Positions 55,655 through 64,000 of a DNA stretch of 64,000 bases are shown here, in pieces. Numbering within the stretch: the stretch's first letter is position 1; each line of letters starts with the position of its first letter. The stretch covers positions 3,540,020-3,604,019 of the forward strand of contig NZ_CP037422.1 in the NCBI RefSeq assembly GCF_007748175.1, read 5' to 3'. This DNA comes from Gimesia aquarii. GTDB lineage: Bacteria; Planctomycetota; Planctomycetia; Planctomycetales; Planctomycetaceae. Both the position numbers and the translations under genes were made by a program. Under the pieces are notes generated by a model, which saw nothing but the letters and a program-made list of their open reading frames with translations, was not told the DNA's origin and ran no database searches.

Positions 55655-57289
55655 CTACTTATGAGTCAGCGTCTTCGGATCGGCTGGAAAGAGACACCAT
55701 TTTGGTACTTGGGGAATCGCCAATTTCTTTTGTTTTGTCTCAGCAATGATCTCTTGAAAGCGGGGAATCTTTTTTACCCATAGTGTCGCCTGCGGATCTT
55801 CATAGATCTGCACCCAGTCTTGGCGTTGCTCCAAATAACCCAACACTTTCAAAGACGCAGGCAGTAATAATATTTCCGTTGGGTACTGGTCAAGCAAGGG
55901 AGTGGGACCACGCGAGTTCTTATCTAACTTTTGAAATTGTATTAATTCTTCTTCTAACTTGGCCGAGTATACAGTTCGATATCGACCATCAAAGGCAATC
56001 CGCGACTCCGGAAACGTTTGCCAGATAACATACTGTGCCCAACCATAATCCGTTAAAATATTTCCGGTAAGATTTTCGTCTTGCATAACTTCGATTGTCG
56101 CAACGGGCATACCTGGTGCTCTGCTTTGTGTTTCCACTCCAATCTCCCAGGGAGGTACTGACTCTTCCCAGAGCTTTATAATCGTATGAACTGCCAGCCC
56201 ACTAACCATCAACATAGTAAAAGCAACTAATAGAAAACGTATTTTCCTGCGCGGTTCTCCTCCCCACTGTTGATTTAGATAAGGAAATAATCTTCGAATC
56301 GCATCAGAAATTGGCCTCGGTAATAAAATAATAACAGCGATTGCCAGTAATGCCACATGTCTGATATGACTGACGGCTTGATAAGCGACCACTGTGATTA
56401 AAATGAGGTCGACCCACTCCCACTTTCGTGAACCGAAAAATGCCAGCCCGATTAACAAAAAGGGAATATAGTATAACAATGCCTGTTGCGCATCCCAAAG
56501 TGGTTGCCACTCACGGACAATCTGTTTTGTGATTAAATGATCCCACAACATCTGATGTAATTGAATTCCATAAGGATTGATCAGTGTCACAGTCCAGGCA
56601 AGACCAATGGTAATACACAACCGAAAAAAATCTCTTTGTTGATATTGCGATTGATAAACGCCCTTGCCCATCCAAAGTAATACAACCCCTTGAATTCCAA
56701 CGCCGGCCAGAAAACCACCATGAGAGTTTGCCCAAAACAACATCACGACCGGCAGATACCAAATTGATTTTGATTGGGGATGATTGAGATAATGCCTTAA
56801 GAGCAACAGAGTTAATGCAAAACAGCCAAAAGTGACAAGTTGAGGACGAACGAAAACTACAAACTGGGAAAGGCAGAATGCAGTATAAACCAGTAATAAG
56901 ATTGCAGCAGCAAGACTTGCTTTGAATTTTCGCAACGCAAACCAGGCAGAAATAAAAATCACCAACAACCAGAAATTACGCCACAACCAAAGTCCAATAT
57001 TTCCATAATTGCTCCATAACCAACCAAAAGACAGCTCAGAAAGCCATTCGTGATTCACCCAGATGGCACCTGGTTCGGTATAACAAAATGGATCGGAGTA
57101 TTCTACCAGAACATGTTGTTCTATCGCACGCAGACCATAAAGCGTATGTCCCCACAGATCAGGATCAGCAATCGTCACAGTGGAAGTTAAAAATAGACAA
57201 CATCCCCAGATCATCGCAGTGGAAAGCCACCACTCTTGATCACTCATGGTCCATTCGCCGGGAACGTGTTCTAAATCAGGTCCTTTCAC
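55655..57289 (-). CDS. Polytopic membrane protein, GT-C-like
   Basis: A 544-residue protein with about ten membrane helices in the first 370 residues and a soluble C-terminal domain. An acidic loop after the first helix (TIADPDLWGHTLYGLRAIEQ) and the loop YSDPFCYTEPGAIWVNHEWL resemble GT-C glycosyltransferases of the PMT/ArnT style, which use lipid-linked sugars. The match is by topology and loop pattern only. The C-terminal 170 residues are outside the membrane. Confidence 0.6.
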   Translation of the reverse strand: MKGPDLEHVPGEWTMSDQEWWLSTAMIWGCCLFLTSTVTIADPDLWGHTLYGLRAIEQHVLVEYSDPFCYTEPGAIWVNHEWLSELSFGWLWSNYGNIGLWLWRNFWLLVIFISAWFALRKFKASLAAAILLLVYTAFCLSQFVVFVRPQLVTFGCFALTLLLLRHYLNHPQSKSIWYLPVVMLFWANSHGGFLAGVGIQGVVLLWMGKGVYQSQYQQRDFFRLCITIGLAWTVTLINPYGIQLHQMLWDHLITKQIVREWQPLWDAQQALLYYIPFLLIGLAFFGSRKWEWVDLILITVVAYQAVSHIRHVALLAIAVIILLPRPISDAIRRLFPYLNQQWGGEPRRKIRFLLVAFTMLMVSGLAVHTIIKLWEESVPPWEIGVETQSRAPGMPVATIEVMQDENLTGNILTDYGWAQYVIWQTFPESRIAFDGRYRTVYSAKLEEELIQFQKLDKNSRGPTPLLDQYPTEILLLPASLKVLGYLEQRQDWVQIYEDPQATLWVKKIPRFQEIIAETKQKKLAIPQVPKWCLFPADPKTLTHK

Positions 57290-57352
57290 AAGCTTGCCTC
57301 TGCCAGATAATTCATTACTCTCTTTGGATCTATTACCGTTTCATAGTGAATA

Positions 57353-57387
57353 ATAAAAAAAAGATCTGCACATGATTGTACAGACCT
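57353..57387 (-). terminator. Terminator on the minus strand
   Basis: On the minus strand AGGTCTGTACA pairs with TGTGCAGATCT (two G-U pairs, loop of 4), followed by a run of T. It ends the transcript of the Cys-rich secreted protein gene. Confidence 0.6.
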
Positions 57388-57442
57388 TTTGATTTTCGTT
57401 TTCAATCTCATCGCCAGCAAATACTGAGTAGAATAAAACTCA

Positions 57443-58000
57443 TTATTTACTTTTAAGAATGTCTTCCAGACTGGGAAGCGGAGTATGGATTGGTCCCAAC
57501 ACAGGCAAGTCTTCGCCATTTGCTGGAGATTCTTCATAAGAAGTCAGATCAATTTGTGCGTAAATTTGAACGAACATTTTATGCGAATAAGGAGCTCTAG
57601 GATCACCGCCTATTGCGACAACTTCTCCTTTTTGCTTCAAAACATTCGTGTAGTTATATGGTCTAAAGTAGTAATAACCATGATAAACTGGTGTGTAAGG
57701 ATAATGAGGGTACATATCTCCTGTTGTTTTCCAATTCCACCAAGGTCGCTTCTTTAATTTGCAAAAACCATTGCAATAACTACTGCCACACATATTACAA
57801 ACACCATATCCACCACCTGAACCATCTCCCCCACCTGACTGGCAAGAGCCGCCTGGCATGCAGGAATGGGCTGCAGGATAACTACATTCACATGATGCTA
57901 ATGAGATAGTTGCGGGAGCACTGACTGTGCTAGCAGGAATGACTTCACCATCATACTGCCAGGCACTTAAACCGATGAGCAATGCAAAACTCGCATTCAT
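57443..58000 (-). CDS. Secreted Cys-rich protein of unknown function
   Basis: ATG 58000 has AAGGTGG 4 bp upstream and gives 185 residues; an upstream start at 58036 is weaker. A short signal-like segment (MNASFALLIGLSAWQYDG) opens it. A Cys/Gly-rich region (CECSYPAAHSCMPGGSCQ, then CNMCGSSYCNGFCKLKKRP) is followed by a Tyr/Pro-rich part (YPHYPYTPVYHGYYYFRPYN). It resembles short structural proteins of the planctomycete envelope, but I know no family. Confidence 0.6.
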   Translation of the reverse strand: MNASFALLIGLSAWQYDGEVIPASTVSAPATISLASCECSYPAAHSCMPGGSCQSGGGDGSGGGYGVCNMCGSSYCNGFCKLKKRPWWNWKTTGDMYPHYPYTPVYHGYYYFRPYNYTNVLKQKGEVVAIGGDPRAPYSHKMFVQIYAQIDLTSYEESPANGEDLPVLGPIHTPLPSLEDILKSK

Positions 58001-58503
58001 GAGACCACCTTTTATATCTTTACGTTGTATAAACAACTCATTTGGTTAGGCAAACTGGTGGGATAACAACTGAAATCCACTCTGAACTCAGAGCGTAATC
58101 TCTCTCACCATAAATCGTTTTCGACTTACTAATGACCGGAGGTAAAGTAGAAAATCAGATAAATCTCTAAAATATAAAAAATTGCATAATCTGGGAAACA
58201 CTGCAAAATTAAGATTAACCTCCCTGACTTGATTATCCGATAAGACTGATGCTACGGGAATTGTATGAACAGATACCAACTCCCGATTTGAGTTAAAATG
58301 ATATGTTGAAAGTTAAATCCGCAAATAACTGATAGCTTGACTTAAATTCCTTAACAGTTTTGAGCCATCTACCAGACACAAACTAAAAAAGCGGCAACAT
58401 CATAAGTAATTAAACTAATCTCCATTAAGCGTGGCTTAATGTGAGCGATATTTAACTAAATTCCTAACTCCAAAATTGATGTCCAAAGGATTGGGAGACA
58501 AGT
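58001..58503. other. Divergent intergenic region, about 500 bp
   Basis: It holds the promoters of the Cys-rich protein and the secretin operon. AT-rich; no RNA gene or strong operator recognised. Confidence 0.4.
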
Positions 58504-60177
58504 ATGTCTATAAATGCCTCATGGAAAAGACGCACAATGCTGGCTTTTGCCTGCGGTGTCGCTATTACAGCTACGCCACTTGCTGCACAGGTCCCTCCAG
58601 CTCCTCCTGTTCCAGGTAAAATTAAAGCGAACAAGTTTACTTCTGGAGCAGCAAAAAAGAATACACCGGTTGTAAGCACCAAAACAAAAGAAAAAGTCCA
58701 TCAACTCGTTGATCGAATTTACGAATCCGAAGTAGAGCTCAGTGTTCAACAAAGGCATTCAAAAATTCTAAAAATGAAGATGGATGTCTTCCGAGTCGCT
58801 ATCGCAGACCCAACAAAAATTGAAGTGGTAGCCTTCGGTGCTCAGGAAGTTGAAGTTATCGGAAAAGAAACCGGTACGACAACAATGACGCTCTGGCTGG
58901 GACAAGAAGCAAATCCCCAGATCCTGAGTGTACAAGTAAAGGTTGAGGGCGATAATTCCATCGAAGACTTACGTCGGATGGAATACGGTGAATTTCAGAA
59001 GATGATCAATGAATTCTTCCCCAACAGCAAGATTCAATTGATTCCTTTTGCTGATAAGCTAATTGTTCGAGGTCAAGCCCGAGATGAGCAGGAAGCAACA
59101 CAGATCATTACAATTATCCGTGCACGCTCCGGCGGTGGTTCTGCTATCGGTACAGGAAATGGTACAGGTTCTTTGTTCGCAAATGGTGAAGCAGCAGATC
59201 CTTTCCCCGACGGTGCAGTGCTTCCCGAAGCCACTGTCATCGATATGATGAAAGTTCCGGGAGAAAAGCAAGTGATGCTGAAAGTACGCATCGCCCAAAT
59301 TGATCGTTCTGCCGCACGCACTGCAAGTACTGACTTATTTGTGAGATCGGGTGACTTTGGTTGGAGCCAATTGTTCACAGGAGTTGCATCACAATTGGCC
59401 AATGGGGGAACTGGTCTTGTAACGGCTTCATTAACGAGCAGTGATGTCGACCTCTTCATCTCAGCACTTGCTCAAAATGGATATGCGAAAATTCTCGCTG
59501 AACCAAATTTGGTTACAATCAGCGGACGAGCAGCGAACTTTATCTCTGGTGGTGAATTTGCTGTCCCAACAGTCGTTGGCGTAGGTGGTGCTCAAGCAGC
59601 TACCACAACTTTCAAAGGCTTTGGTACACAACTTTCTTTTCTACCTACTGTGTTGGATAAAGATAGAATTCGATTACAGGTCACCCCAACTTTCAGTACT
59701 GTTAATCCGGCACTGTCTGTTCAAGGAATCCTGGGGATCGATACACAATCAGTCAGCACTACGGTTGATATGCGAGAAGGTCAAGTTTTCGCCATCGCCG
59801 GACTGATTCAAGAACAACAACGTGGAGACTTGAACAGAGTACCATTTATTGGAGATCTTCCTTTCGTAGGTCCCCTGTTCTCAAACAAAGCTGTCTCACG
59901 TGACGAAACAGAACTAATCATCTTGATTAGCCCTGAACTGGTTCACCCAATGGAAGCAGAAGACGCCCCTACTGTATTACCTGGCATGGAAGTTACTGAG
60001 CCAGGTGATTGGGACTTCTTCTTCTTGAATAACATTGAAGGCAAACCTGATGTGCACCACAGAAGCACTGTCTGGTATATGCAGAAAAAACGTATTCATC
60101 AGCAACAAAAAGATTTTATCCATCAGACAAAATCTGACAAATACTATATCAATGGCGACTACGGATTCTCTGACTAA
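58504..60177 (+). CDS. cpaC: Pilus secretin, CpaC/RcpA-like
   Basis: A 557-residue protein with a signal peptide (about 1-29, ending AAQVPP). An N-terminal pilus-assembly domain (about 80-140, VFRVAIADPTKIEVVAFGAQ) is followed by a BON-like stretch and the secretin domain (about 250-480), with GYAKILAEPNLVTISGR and VDMREGQVFAIAGLIQEQQR, typical of CpaC. It forms the outer-membrane pore of Tad/Flp pili. A TTGGGAGA stretch precedes the ATG. The Gly-rich lipoprotein and TPR lipoprotein downstream fit the same locus. Confidence 0.85.
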   Translation: MSINASWKRRTMLAFACGVAITATPLAAQVPPAPPVPGKIKANKFTSGAAKKNTPVVSTKTKEKVHQLVDRIYESEVELSVQQRHSKILKMKMDVFRVAIADPTKIEVVAFGAQEVEVIGKETGTTTMTLWLGQEANPQILSVQVKVEGDNSIEDLRRMEYGEFQKMINEFFPNSKIQLIPFADKLIVRGQARDEQEATQIITIIRARSGGGSAIGTGNGTGSLFANGEAADPFPDGAVLPEATVIDMMKVPGEKQVMLKVRIAQIDRSAARTASTDLFVRSGDFGWSQLFTGVASQLANGGTGLVTASLTSSDVDLFISALAQNGYAKILAEPNLVTISGRAANFISGGEFAVPTVVGVGGAQAATTTFKGFGTQLSFLPTVLDKDRIRLQVTPTFSTVNPALSVQGILGIDTQSVSTTVDMREGQVFAIAGLIQEQQRGDLNRVPFIGDLPFVGPLFSNKAVSRDETELIILISPELVHPMEAEDAPTVLPGMEVTEPGDWDFFFLNNIEGKPDVHHRSTVWYMQKKRIHQQQKDFIHQTKSDKYYINGDYGFSD

Positions 60178-60267
60178 CACAAGTTATTATTTCTTTGCAA
60201 AATAAAACTTATATTATTCCAATCACATTCACTCAAGACTGTGAGAGAAAATACAAGGAAGTAAGCA

Positions 60268-60864
60268 ATGTCTATACAACCTAAAATTGCAACTTTGCCT
60301 GCTATTGCTTTAGCAGCAATGCTGGTCAGTGGTTGCCACCATAAAGAACATCACGCACAAATACCCTACGATGCTGTAGCTCCGCTGGGAACGATTAGTG
60401 ATGATATTTGGCAAAAGCAGGAAGAAAATGCCGAAGCTTCCGACTTCGTAATTTATGAAAGTGAATTTGTCGGAGCGACTGCAAAACTGAATGCTGCTGG
60501 TGAAGACCACATCAAACAGATTGCGGTTCGCATGGTTTCAACACCTTTCCCTGTAATTGTTGAACCCAGCTCTATGTCTGTTAATCAATCGGATGAATAC
60601 AAATATCCGGTCAACGGAAATGATGACCTGGATATGCATCGCCGAAATGTCATCGTTAAGATCTTAACCGCGATGAATGTACAAGATGCTGATGAAAGAG
60701 TCGTTGTGGCTCCTGCCTTGGCTCCTGGCTTTGAAGGTTTCGAAGCCTATCGAGCTTATACTAACGGATTCCAAAACCGTAATAATAATGGTGGATTCGG
60801 TGGTTTTGGCGGATTCGGTAGCGGATTCGGAGGATTTGGCGGCGTAGGCGGTGGAATCTTTTAG
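60268..60864 (+). CDS. Lipoprotein of the Tad-like locus with Gly/Phe-rich tail
   Basis: A 198-residue lipoprotein: the leader ends LAAMLVSGCHHKEHH with the lipidated Cys near residue 23. A central part (about 75-150) looks like a CpaD/OmpA-type domain (GEDHIKQIAVRMVSTPFPVI, MHRRNVIVKILTAM). The last 30 residues are almost all Gly and Phe (GGFGGFGGFGSGFGGFGG). CpaD-like lipoproteins support the secretin. It lies 90 bp downstream of the secretin gene. Confidence 0.6.
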   Translation: MSIQPKIATLPAIALAAMLVSGCHHKEHHAQIPYDAVAPLGTISDDIWQKQEENAEASDFVIYESEFVGATAKLNAAGEDHIKQIAVRMVSTPFPVIVEPSSMSVNQSDEYKYPVNGNDDLDMHRRNVIVKILTAMNVQDADERVVVAPALAPGFEGFEAYRAYTNGFQNRNNNGGFGGFGGFGSGFGGFGGVGGGIF

Positions 60865-60897
60865 ATAAAAGAGGAATTCGCTACAGAAATATGAAAC

Positions 60898-60932
60898 AGT
60901 GGACGGGTTCTTTTGAATCCGTCCACTTTTTA
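60898..60932 (+). terminator. Rho-independent terminator
   Basis: AGTGGACGGGTTC pairs with GAATCCGTCCACT (one G-T pair, loop of 4), followed by TTTTT. It separates the Gly-rich lipoprotein gene from the TPR gene. Confidence 0.85.
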
Positions 60933-61065
60933 ATAGCATCAAACAAGTAAGTATCGCCTGCTAAGTTATGGTCTGGTCGAGATCGAGCAAAACACAAATT
61001 TAAGCTCGCTATGCTGTTATAAATAGCACAATACAATTAGTCAAAATAACGCCAGGAATAGAGTC

Positions 61066-62124
61066 ATGAACAACAAAGGATTGTCTTGTTCAACCGTGAT
61101 CCTTCTCATCACAATCACTTTCCAGGGATGCTCCCATCTAAGCAACCAGGTTGCCAAAGTCAAATCGGCTTTACCAACTCAGAAAAACTCAGACAAGCTT
61201 ATCCTTGCCGCTCGAACATTTGAGAGCAAAAATGAATTGCTGGCAGCACGTGAGCAATATGAAAAGTATCTTAGCAAAAATCCTAAAAGTGCTAAGGCCT
61301 GCCATCGCCTGGGTATCGTCTGCACTCGATTAGGCGACCCTGTTGCTGCTACACGTTATTTTACACAAGCGCGACAAATCGATCCACAAAACTCTGTATT
61401 GCTTAATGATTTTGGATATGCCCTCTATCAACGAGGACAATTTAAAGCTGCTGAAAAAATCTTCAAAGAAGCATTACAGAATGATGCTAATAATAATCGC
61501 ATCATTAATAATCTTGCTCTTAGTGTTGGCCATCAGGGACGTTTCAAAGAAAGCTTTTCACTCTTTCGAAATATCATGCCTGCAGCAGAAGCGCATGCCA
61601 ATGTTGCATATATTCATACACAACGAGGTGAAGGCGAGTTAGCCCTGAAGGAATATGATTTAGCGCTGACTGCTGACCCCAATCTAAGAACAGCTGGGCT
61701 AGCGGCTGCTGAGCTAGCGGAGATGAAGAGTCTATTCCTTGCGAAACAGGATAAAAAACAGACACAACAATTGGCAACCAGAAAAGTCGCTCCCAAAACA
61801 GAATTTGACAAACAACCAACACAGCTTGTGAGCTCAAAGCAACCTGTTCAAAAAACGACAACGCTATCGACTACTCAATCAAAGCAAGCTGGAAAACAAA
61901 AACTAATTGCACAAACTTCTATGAAGAGACAAGCTAAGGTGGAACCTTCATTCAAACCTGTTACAAAATCAGAGCCAAAAATGGAAGAAGATGAACTGGA
62001 AATCAATTCCTTCCGAACGCTGGATGAACTCTCTGAAGAAGAATCGGTTATCATCCGTATCTCAGACGAAAAAACACAAGAAGAGAATTTATTCCGAACC
62101 CCACAGGAACTGCAAAACAACTAG
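61066..62124 (+). CDS. TPR lipoprotein, TadD-like
   Basis: A 352-residue lipoprotein (leader ends LLITITFQGCSHL). About five TPR units follow (residues 48-215; AREQYEKYLSKNPKSAKACH, LNDFGYALYQRGQFKAAEKIF). The rest is a charged, Lys/Gln-rich tail. TadD-type TPR lipoproteins help assemble Tad secretins. It follows a terminator, so it may have its own promoter. Confidence 0.65.
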   Translation: MNNKGLSCSTVILLITITFQGCSHLSNQVAKVKSALPTQKNSDKLILAARTFESKNELLAAREQYEKYLSKNPKSAKACHRLGIVCTRLGDPVAATRYFTQARQIDPQNSVLLNDFGYALYQRGQFKAAEKIFKEALQNDANNNRIINNLALSVGHQGRFKESFSLFRNIMPAAEAHANVAYIHTQRGEGELALKEYDLALTADPNLRTAGLAAAELAEMKSLFLAKQDKKQTQQLATRKVAPKTEFDKQPTQLVSSKQPVQKTTTLSTTQSKQAGKQKLIAQTSMKRQAKVEPSFKPVTKSEPKMEEDELEINSFRTLDELSEEESVIIRISDEKTQEENLFRTPQELQNN

Positions 62125-62140
62125 CAAATTGCTACCCTGC

Positions 62141-63718
62141 TTATTTCCCTTCTCGTGCTTTAATCGCTTTTACTGCAGCAGCTGCATGAAATTTGAAGTT
62201 CTGATTTTTGGTGCTGCGGGATATTTCGTCGATTTTTTTTAGGCTTTTTTCTGTCCCAATTTCCTTGAGTACACTGAAGACCCTGACCAAAGTCAATAAA
62301 TTGGATGGATCAAGCTGGTCTAGTACGGCCTCCTCTGCCCCACTACCATAGGCAATCAATTTTTTCGACGCATTATGAGACTTAAGAGGCTCTTTCAATA
62401 ATTTTGCGACAGCAAGAACCCCTTCGGTGGTCTGATGTTTTAGAATAGAATCCATGATGGCGTCTGCCCCCAAGATATTGACTTGAGATAACAATTCTAT
62501 TAAAGCGGGAACGTCTTCTTTGGTGGACCAAACCACCAGTGCTTTCGACGCATCAGCAACGACAATGATGTCTCCACTCTTCAAAACTTTGATCAAGATT
62601 TTTGAAATCTCAGGATTTTCTTGTGTTGGTTTGGATTCACTTAATTTTTTCAGCGCAGCCTTTCGCTTCAATACGTTTGTTGTTGCCAAATCCTGAAGAA
62701 TGTTTTTAAGATCCGCATCGATATTTTCAGGGACCTCAAACTTACTGGCTTCCTTACGTTTCTTAATTTCCGCTTGATGCTTCTTTTGTAACTCTTTCTG
62801 ATCAGCTCGATATTTCAACAGTTCGGCTTTAGTCATTTGTTTCGAAGAAATCGAGATTGGAATTTTATGCACGCTTGTTTCAGAACGACGAAATAGCTTG
62901 TAGTTCATCGTCAGGCTTTTCACACCACCTTGCTTTTTATCAAACTGAATCGTACCTGTTCCCGCCAGTTCTACTTCAGGGCTACCATCAACCATCGCGA
63001 TTGTTCGATAAGAATGCTTGACTTCAATTGAAACTTCCTCTGCTGTCTGTCCAGTAATTTTATAATCAGTAGTTTGTTTGGCCCCCATTGTTTTTTCCAC
63101 ATTCGCGCCTCGTAATGTCAGTGGAATTCGATCTGAAGAAATAATCGAAATACTGGTTTTTTCACTTTCGGACCACTCAACATTACTCTCAGGAGAAAGC
63201 GGAATCAGATTAATTTCTGATAAATTACCTATCAGATAAGGGAGTGAGGAAGAACCTTTTATCGTATCAATTTCGCCGTATCGATTCATATTTAAAACAT
63301 GTGGTTCAAAAGATCTCATCATGTTATGGGTCAGGCCTGTAAACGGGGATCTGTGACGATGCAATCTCATGGGATGAATCAATAATCGTTTACTTTTGCT
63401 TTTCTTGGTAGAATTCAAACTCCCAGTACATCGTAGCGAAATACTATCTGAGTCTGACTTGATCACTTCATATTGTTCGACGCCACTTAATGTTTCCGTA
63501 TAGTCATCCAATGTGGCTATGATGTTGATCCGATAAGCAAAATGTTGTCCTTGTTCCCATGTGTATGTCAGCTTCGTTTTCTCTGCTGCGTAACCGGAAA
63601 TTTGCACAAGAAACACCAACATCGCCCCTAAAATGATCTCAGAAAGACGCCGAGTTATAAAGTGAAAGCCATCGCATCGAGAGGCAAACAAATCTCGCAA
63701 TTGAATTCCTGATAACAT
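62141..63718 (-). CDS. Secreted HEAT-repeat-like protein of unknown function
   Basis: A 525-residue protein with a signal segment (about 25-45, SEIILGAMLVFLVQISGYAA). The first 290 residues look beta-rich (KTKLTYTWEQGQHFAYRINI). The last 190 residues carry HEAT-like helices (VVADASKALVVWSTKEDVPA and following). Convergent with the TPR lipoprotein gene, 16 bp apart. Function unknown. Confidence 0.65.
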   Translation of the reverse strand: MLSGIQLRDLFASRCDGFHFITRRLSEIILGAMLVFLVQISGYAAEKTKLTYTWEQGQHFAYRINIIATLDDYTETLSGVEQYEVIKSDSDSISLRCTGSLNSTKKSKSKRLLIHPMRLHRHRSPFTGLTHNMMRSFEPHVLNMNRYGEIDTIKGSSSLPYLIGNLSEINLIPLSPESNVEWSESEKTSISIISSDRIPLTLRGANVEKTMGAKQTTDYKITGQTAEEVSIEVKHSYRTIAMVDGSPEVELAGTGTIQFDKKQGGVKSLTMNYKLFRRSETSVHKIPISISSKQMTKAELLKYRADQKELQKKHQAEIKKRKEASKFEVPENIDADLKNILQDLATTNVLKRKAALKKLSESKPTQENPEISKILIKVLKSGDIIVVADASKALVVWSTKEDVPALIELLSQVNILGADAIMDSILKHQTTEGVLAVAKLLKEPLKSHNASKKLIAYGSGAEEAVLDQLDPSNLLTLVRVFSVLKEIGTEKSLKKIDEISRSTKNQNFKFHAAAAVKAIKAREGK

Positions 63719-63854
63719 AAGAATCTCCCAGTGAAGGAATTAACGCGGACAGGTTCAGATATTCATTTCAATGTACACAATCGAACCTCAACCTGCACGA
63801 AAGAAATACAAAAAACTGGTTCGATTGTGAATCGCCCGTAAGCGTCATATCGGG

Positions 63855-64000
63855 TCAGTCTTTGAGCAACCAATCAACGGCAGCAATTTCTTTGTTTGCC
63901 GTTTTATTGAATATCTCGACTTTATTTAGCTGGTCGGCTGAGCGATACGTCGCCTGTACCAACTTGGGGACTGATGTGAAGTTACCGGCAATCCAGAGTG
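63855..64000 (-). CDS. Unknown protein, C-terminal end (runs off window)
   Basis: The minus strand holds an open frame of 47 codons ending in TGA at 63855. It reads LWIAGNFTSVPKLVQATYRS at the visible start and IAAVDWLLKD at the end. Too little is visible to name a family. Confidence 0.5.
   Translation of the reverse strand, partial: LWIAGNFTSVPKLVQATYRSADQLNKVEIFNKTANKEIAAVDWLLKD

Overview
The window looks like chromosome from a planctomycete, most likely a Gimesia/Rubinisphaera-type member of the Planctomycetales. The evidence is gene content: a DUF1501 protein with a twin-arginine leader, a planctomycete-type cytochrome c protein with two CxxCH motifs, PQQ-like beta-propeller and FG-GAP secreted proteins, and two Hanks-type Ser/Thr kinases with lineage-typical extra regions. 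Genus is inference; no rRNA or tRNA gene was seen.

Positions 1-21.7 kb are host chromosome. They hold the start of a LacI-family regulator with a perfect palindrome just upstream, a GH99-like secreted protein paired with a PQQ/EF-hand protein, DUF1501 and FG-GAP secreted proteins, a short-chain dehydrogenase, an enolase-superfamily racemase/epimerase, a beta-lactamase-fold serine hydrolase, a membrane Ser/Thr kinase with a beta-helix-like tail, a membrane glutaredoxin-like protein, a lone response regulator, two RNA-methyltransferase-like proteins, a permuted NlpC/P60-like protein, an HlyD-type adaptor, a second Ser/Thr kinase with a Pro/Gln-rich tail, and accA.

Positions 21.71-35.91 kb are a filamentous-phage (inovirus-like) prophage of about 14.2 kb lying between two dif-like sites (XerC arm, hexamer TGTCCG, XerD arm TTATGTTAAAT). 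The phage genes are on the minus strand in the order known from Ff phages: ssDNA-binding protein, HUH replication protein, small membrane proteins, major coat protein with signal peptide, Cys-rich tip/adsorption protein, pVI-like protein, Zot/pI ATPase and secretin. No integrase is present, as expected if the element uses host XerCD. Between the replication and structural modules, and facing the other way, sits a plus-strand cargo: an HD-domain protein, an adjoining 722-residue TPR/HEAT-like protein, and a separate single-pass membrane protein. This cargo is the best candidate for an undescribed system, possibly defence or superinfection exclusion, but its function is inference.

Positions 36-64 kb are host chromosome again: cvpA-like, dtd, a ThiO-like oxidase, a cytochrome c protein, larE, threonine aldolase, flgM, a tandem Fur duplication with one broken copy, prepilin peptidase, a nitrogen-control cluster (amtB, two PII genes, glnD), manA, several secreted or membrane proteins of unknown function, and part of a Tad-type pilus locus (CpaC-like secretin, Gly-rich lipoprotein, TPR lipoprotein). 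The nitrogen genes form one functional unit: AmtB imports ammonium, PII proteins sense nitrogen state and bind AmtB, and GlnD modifies PII.
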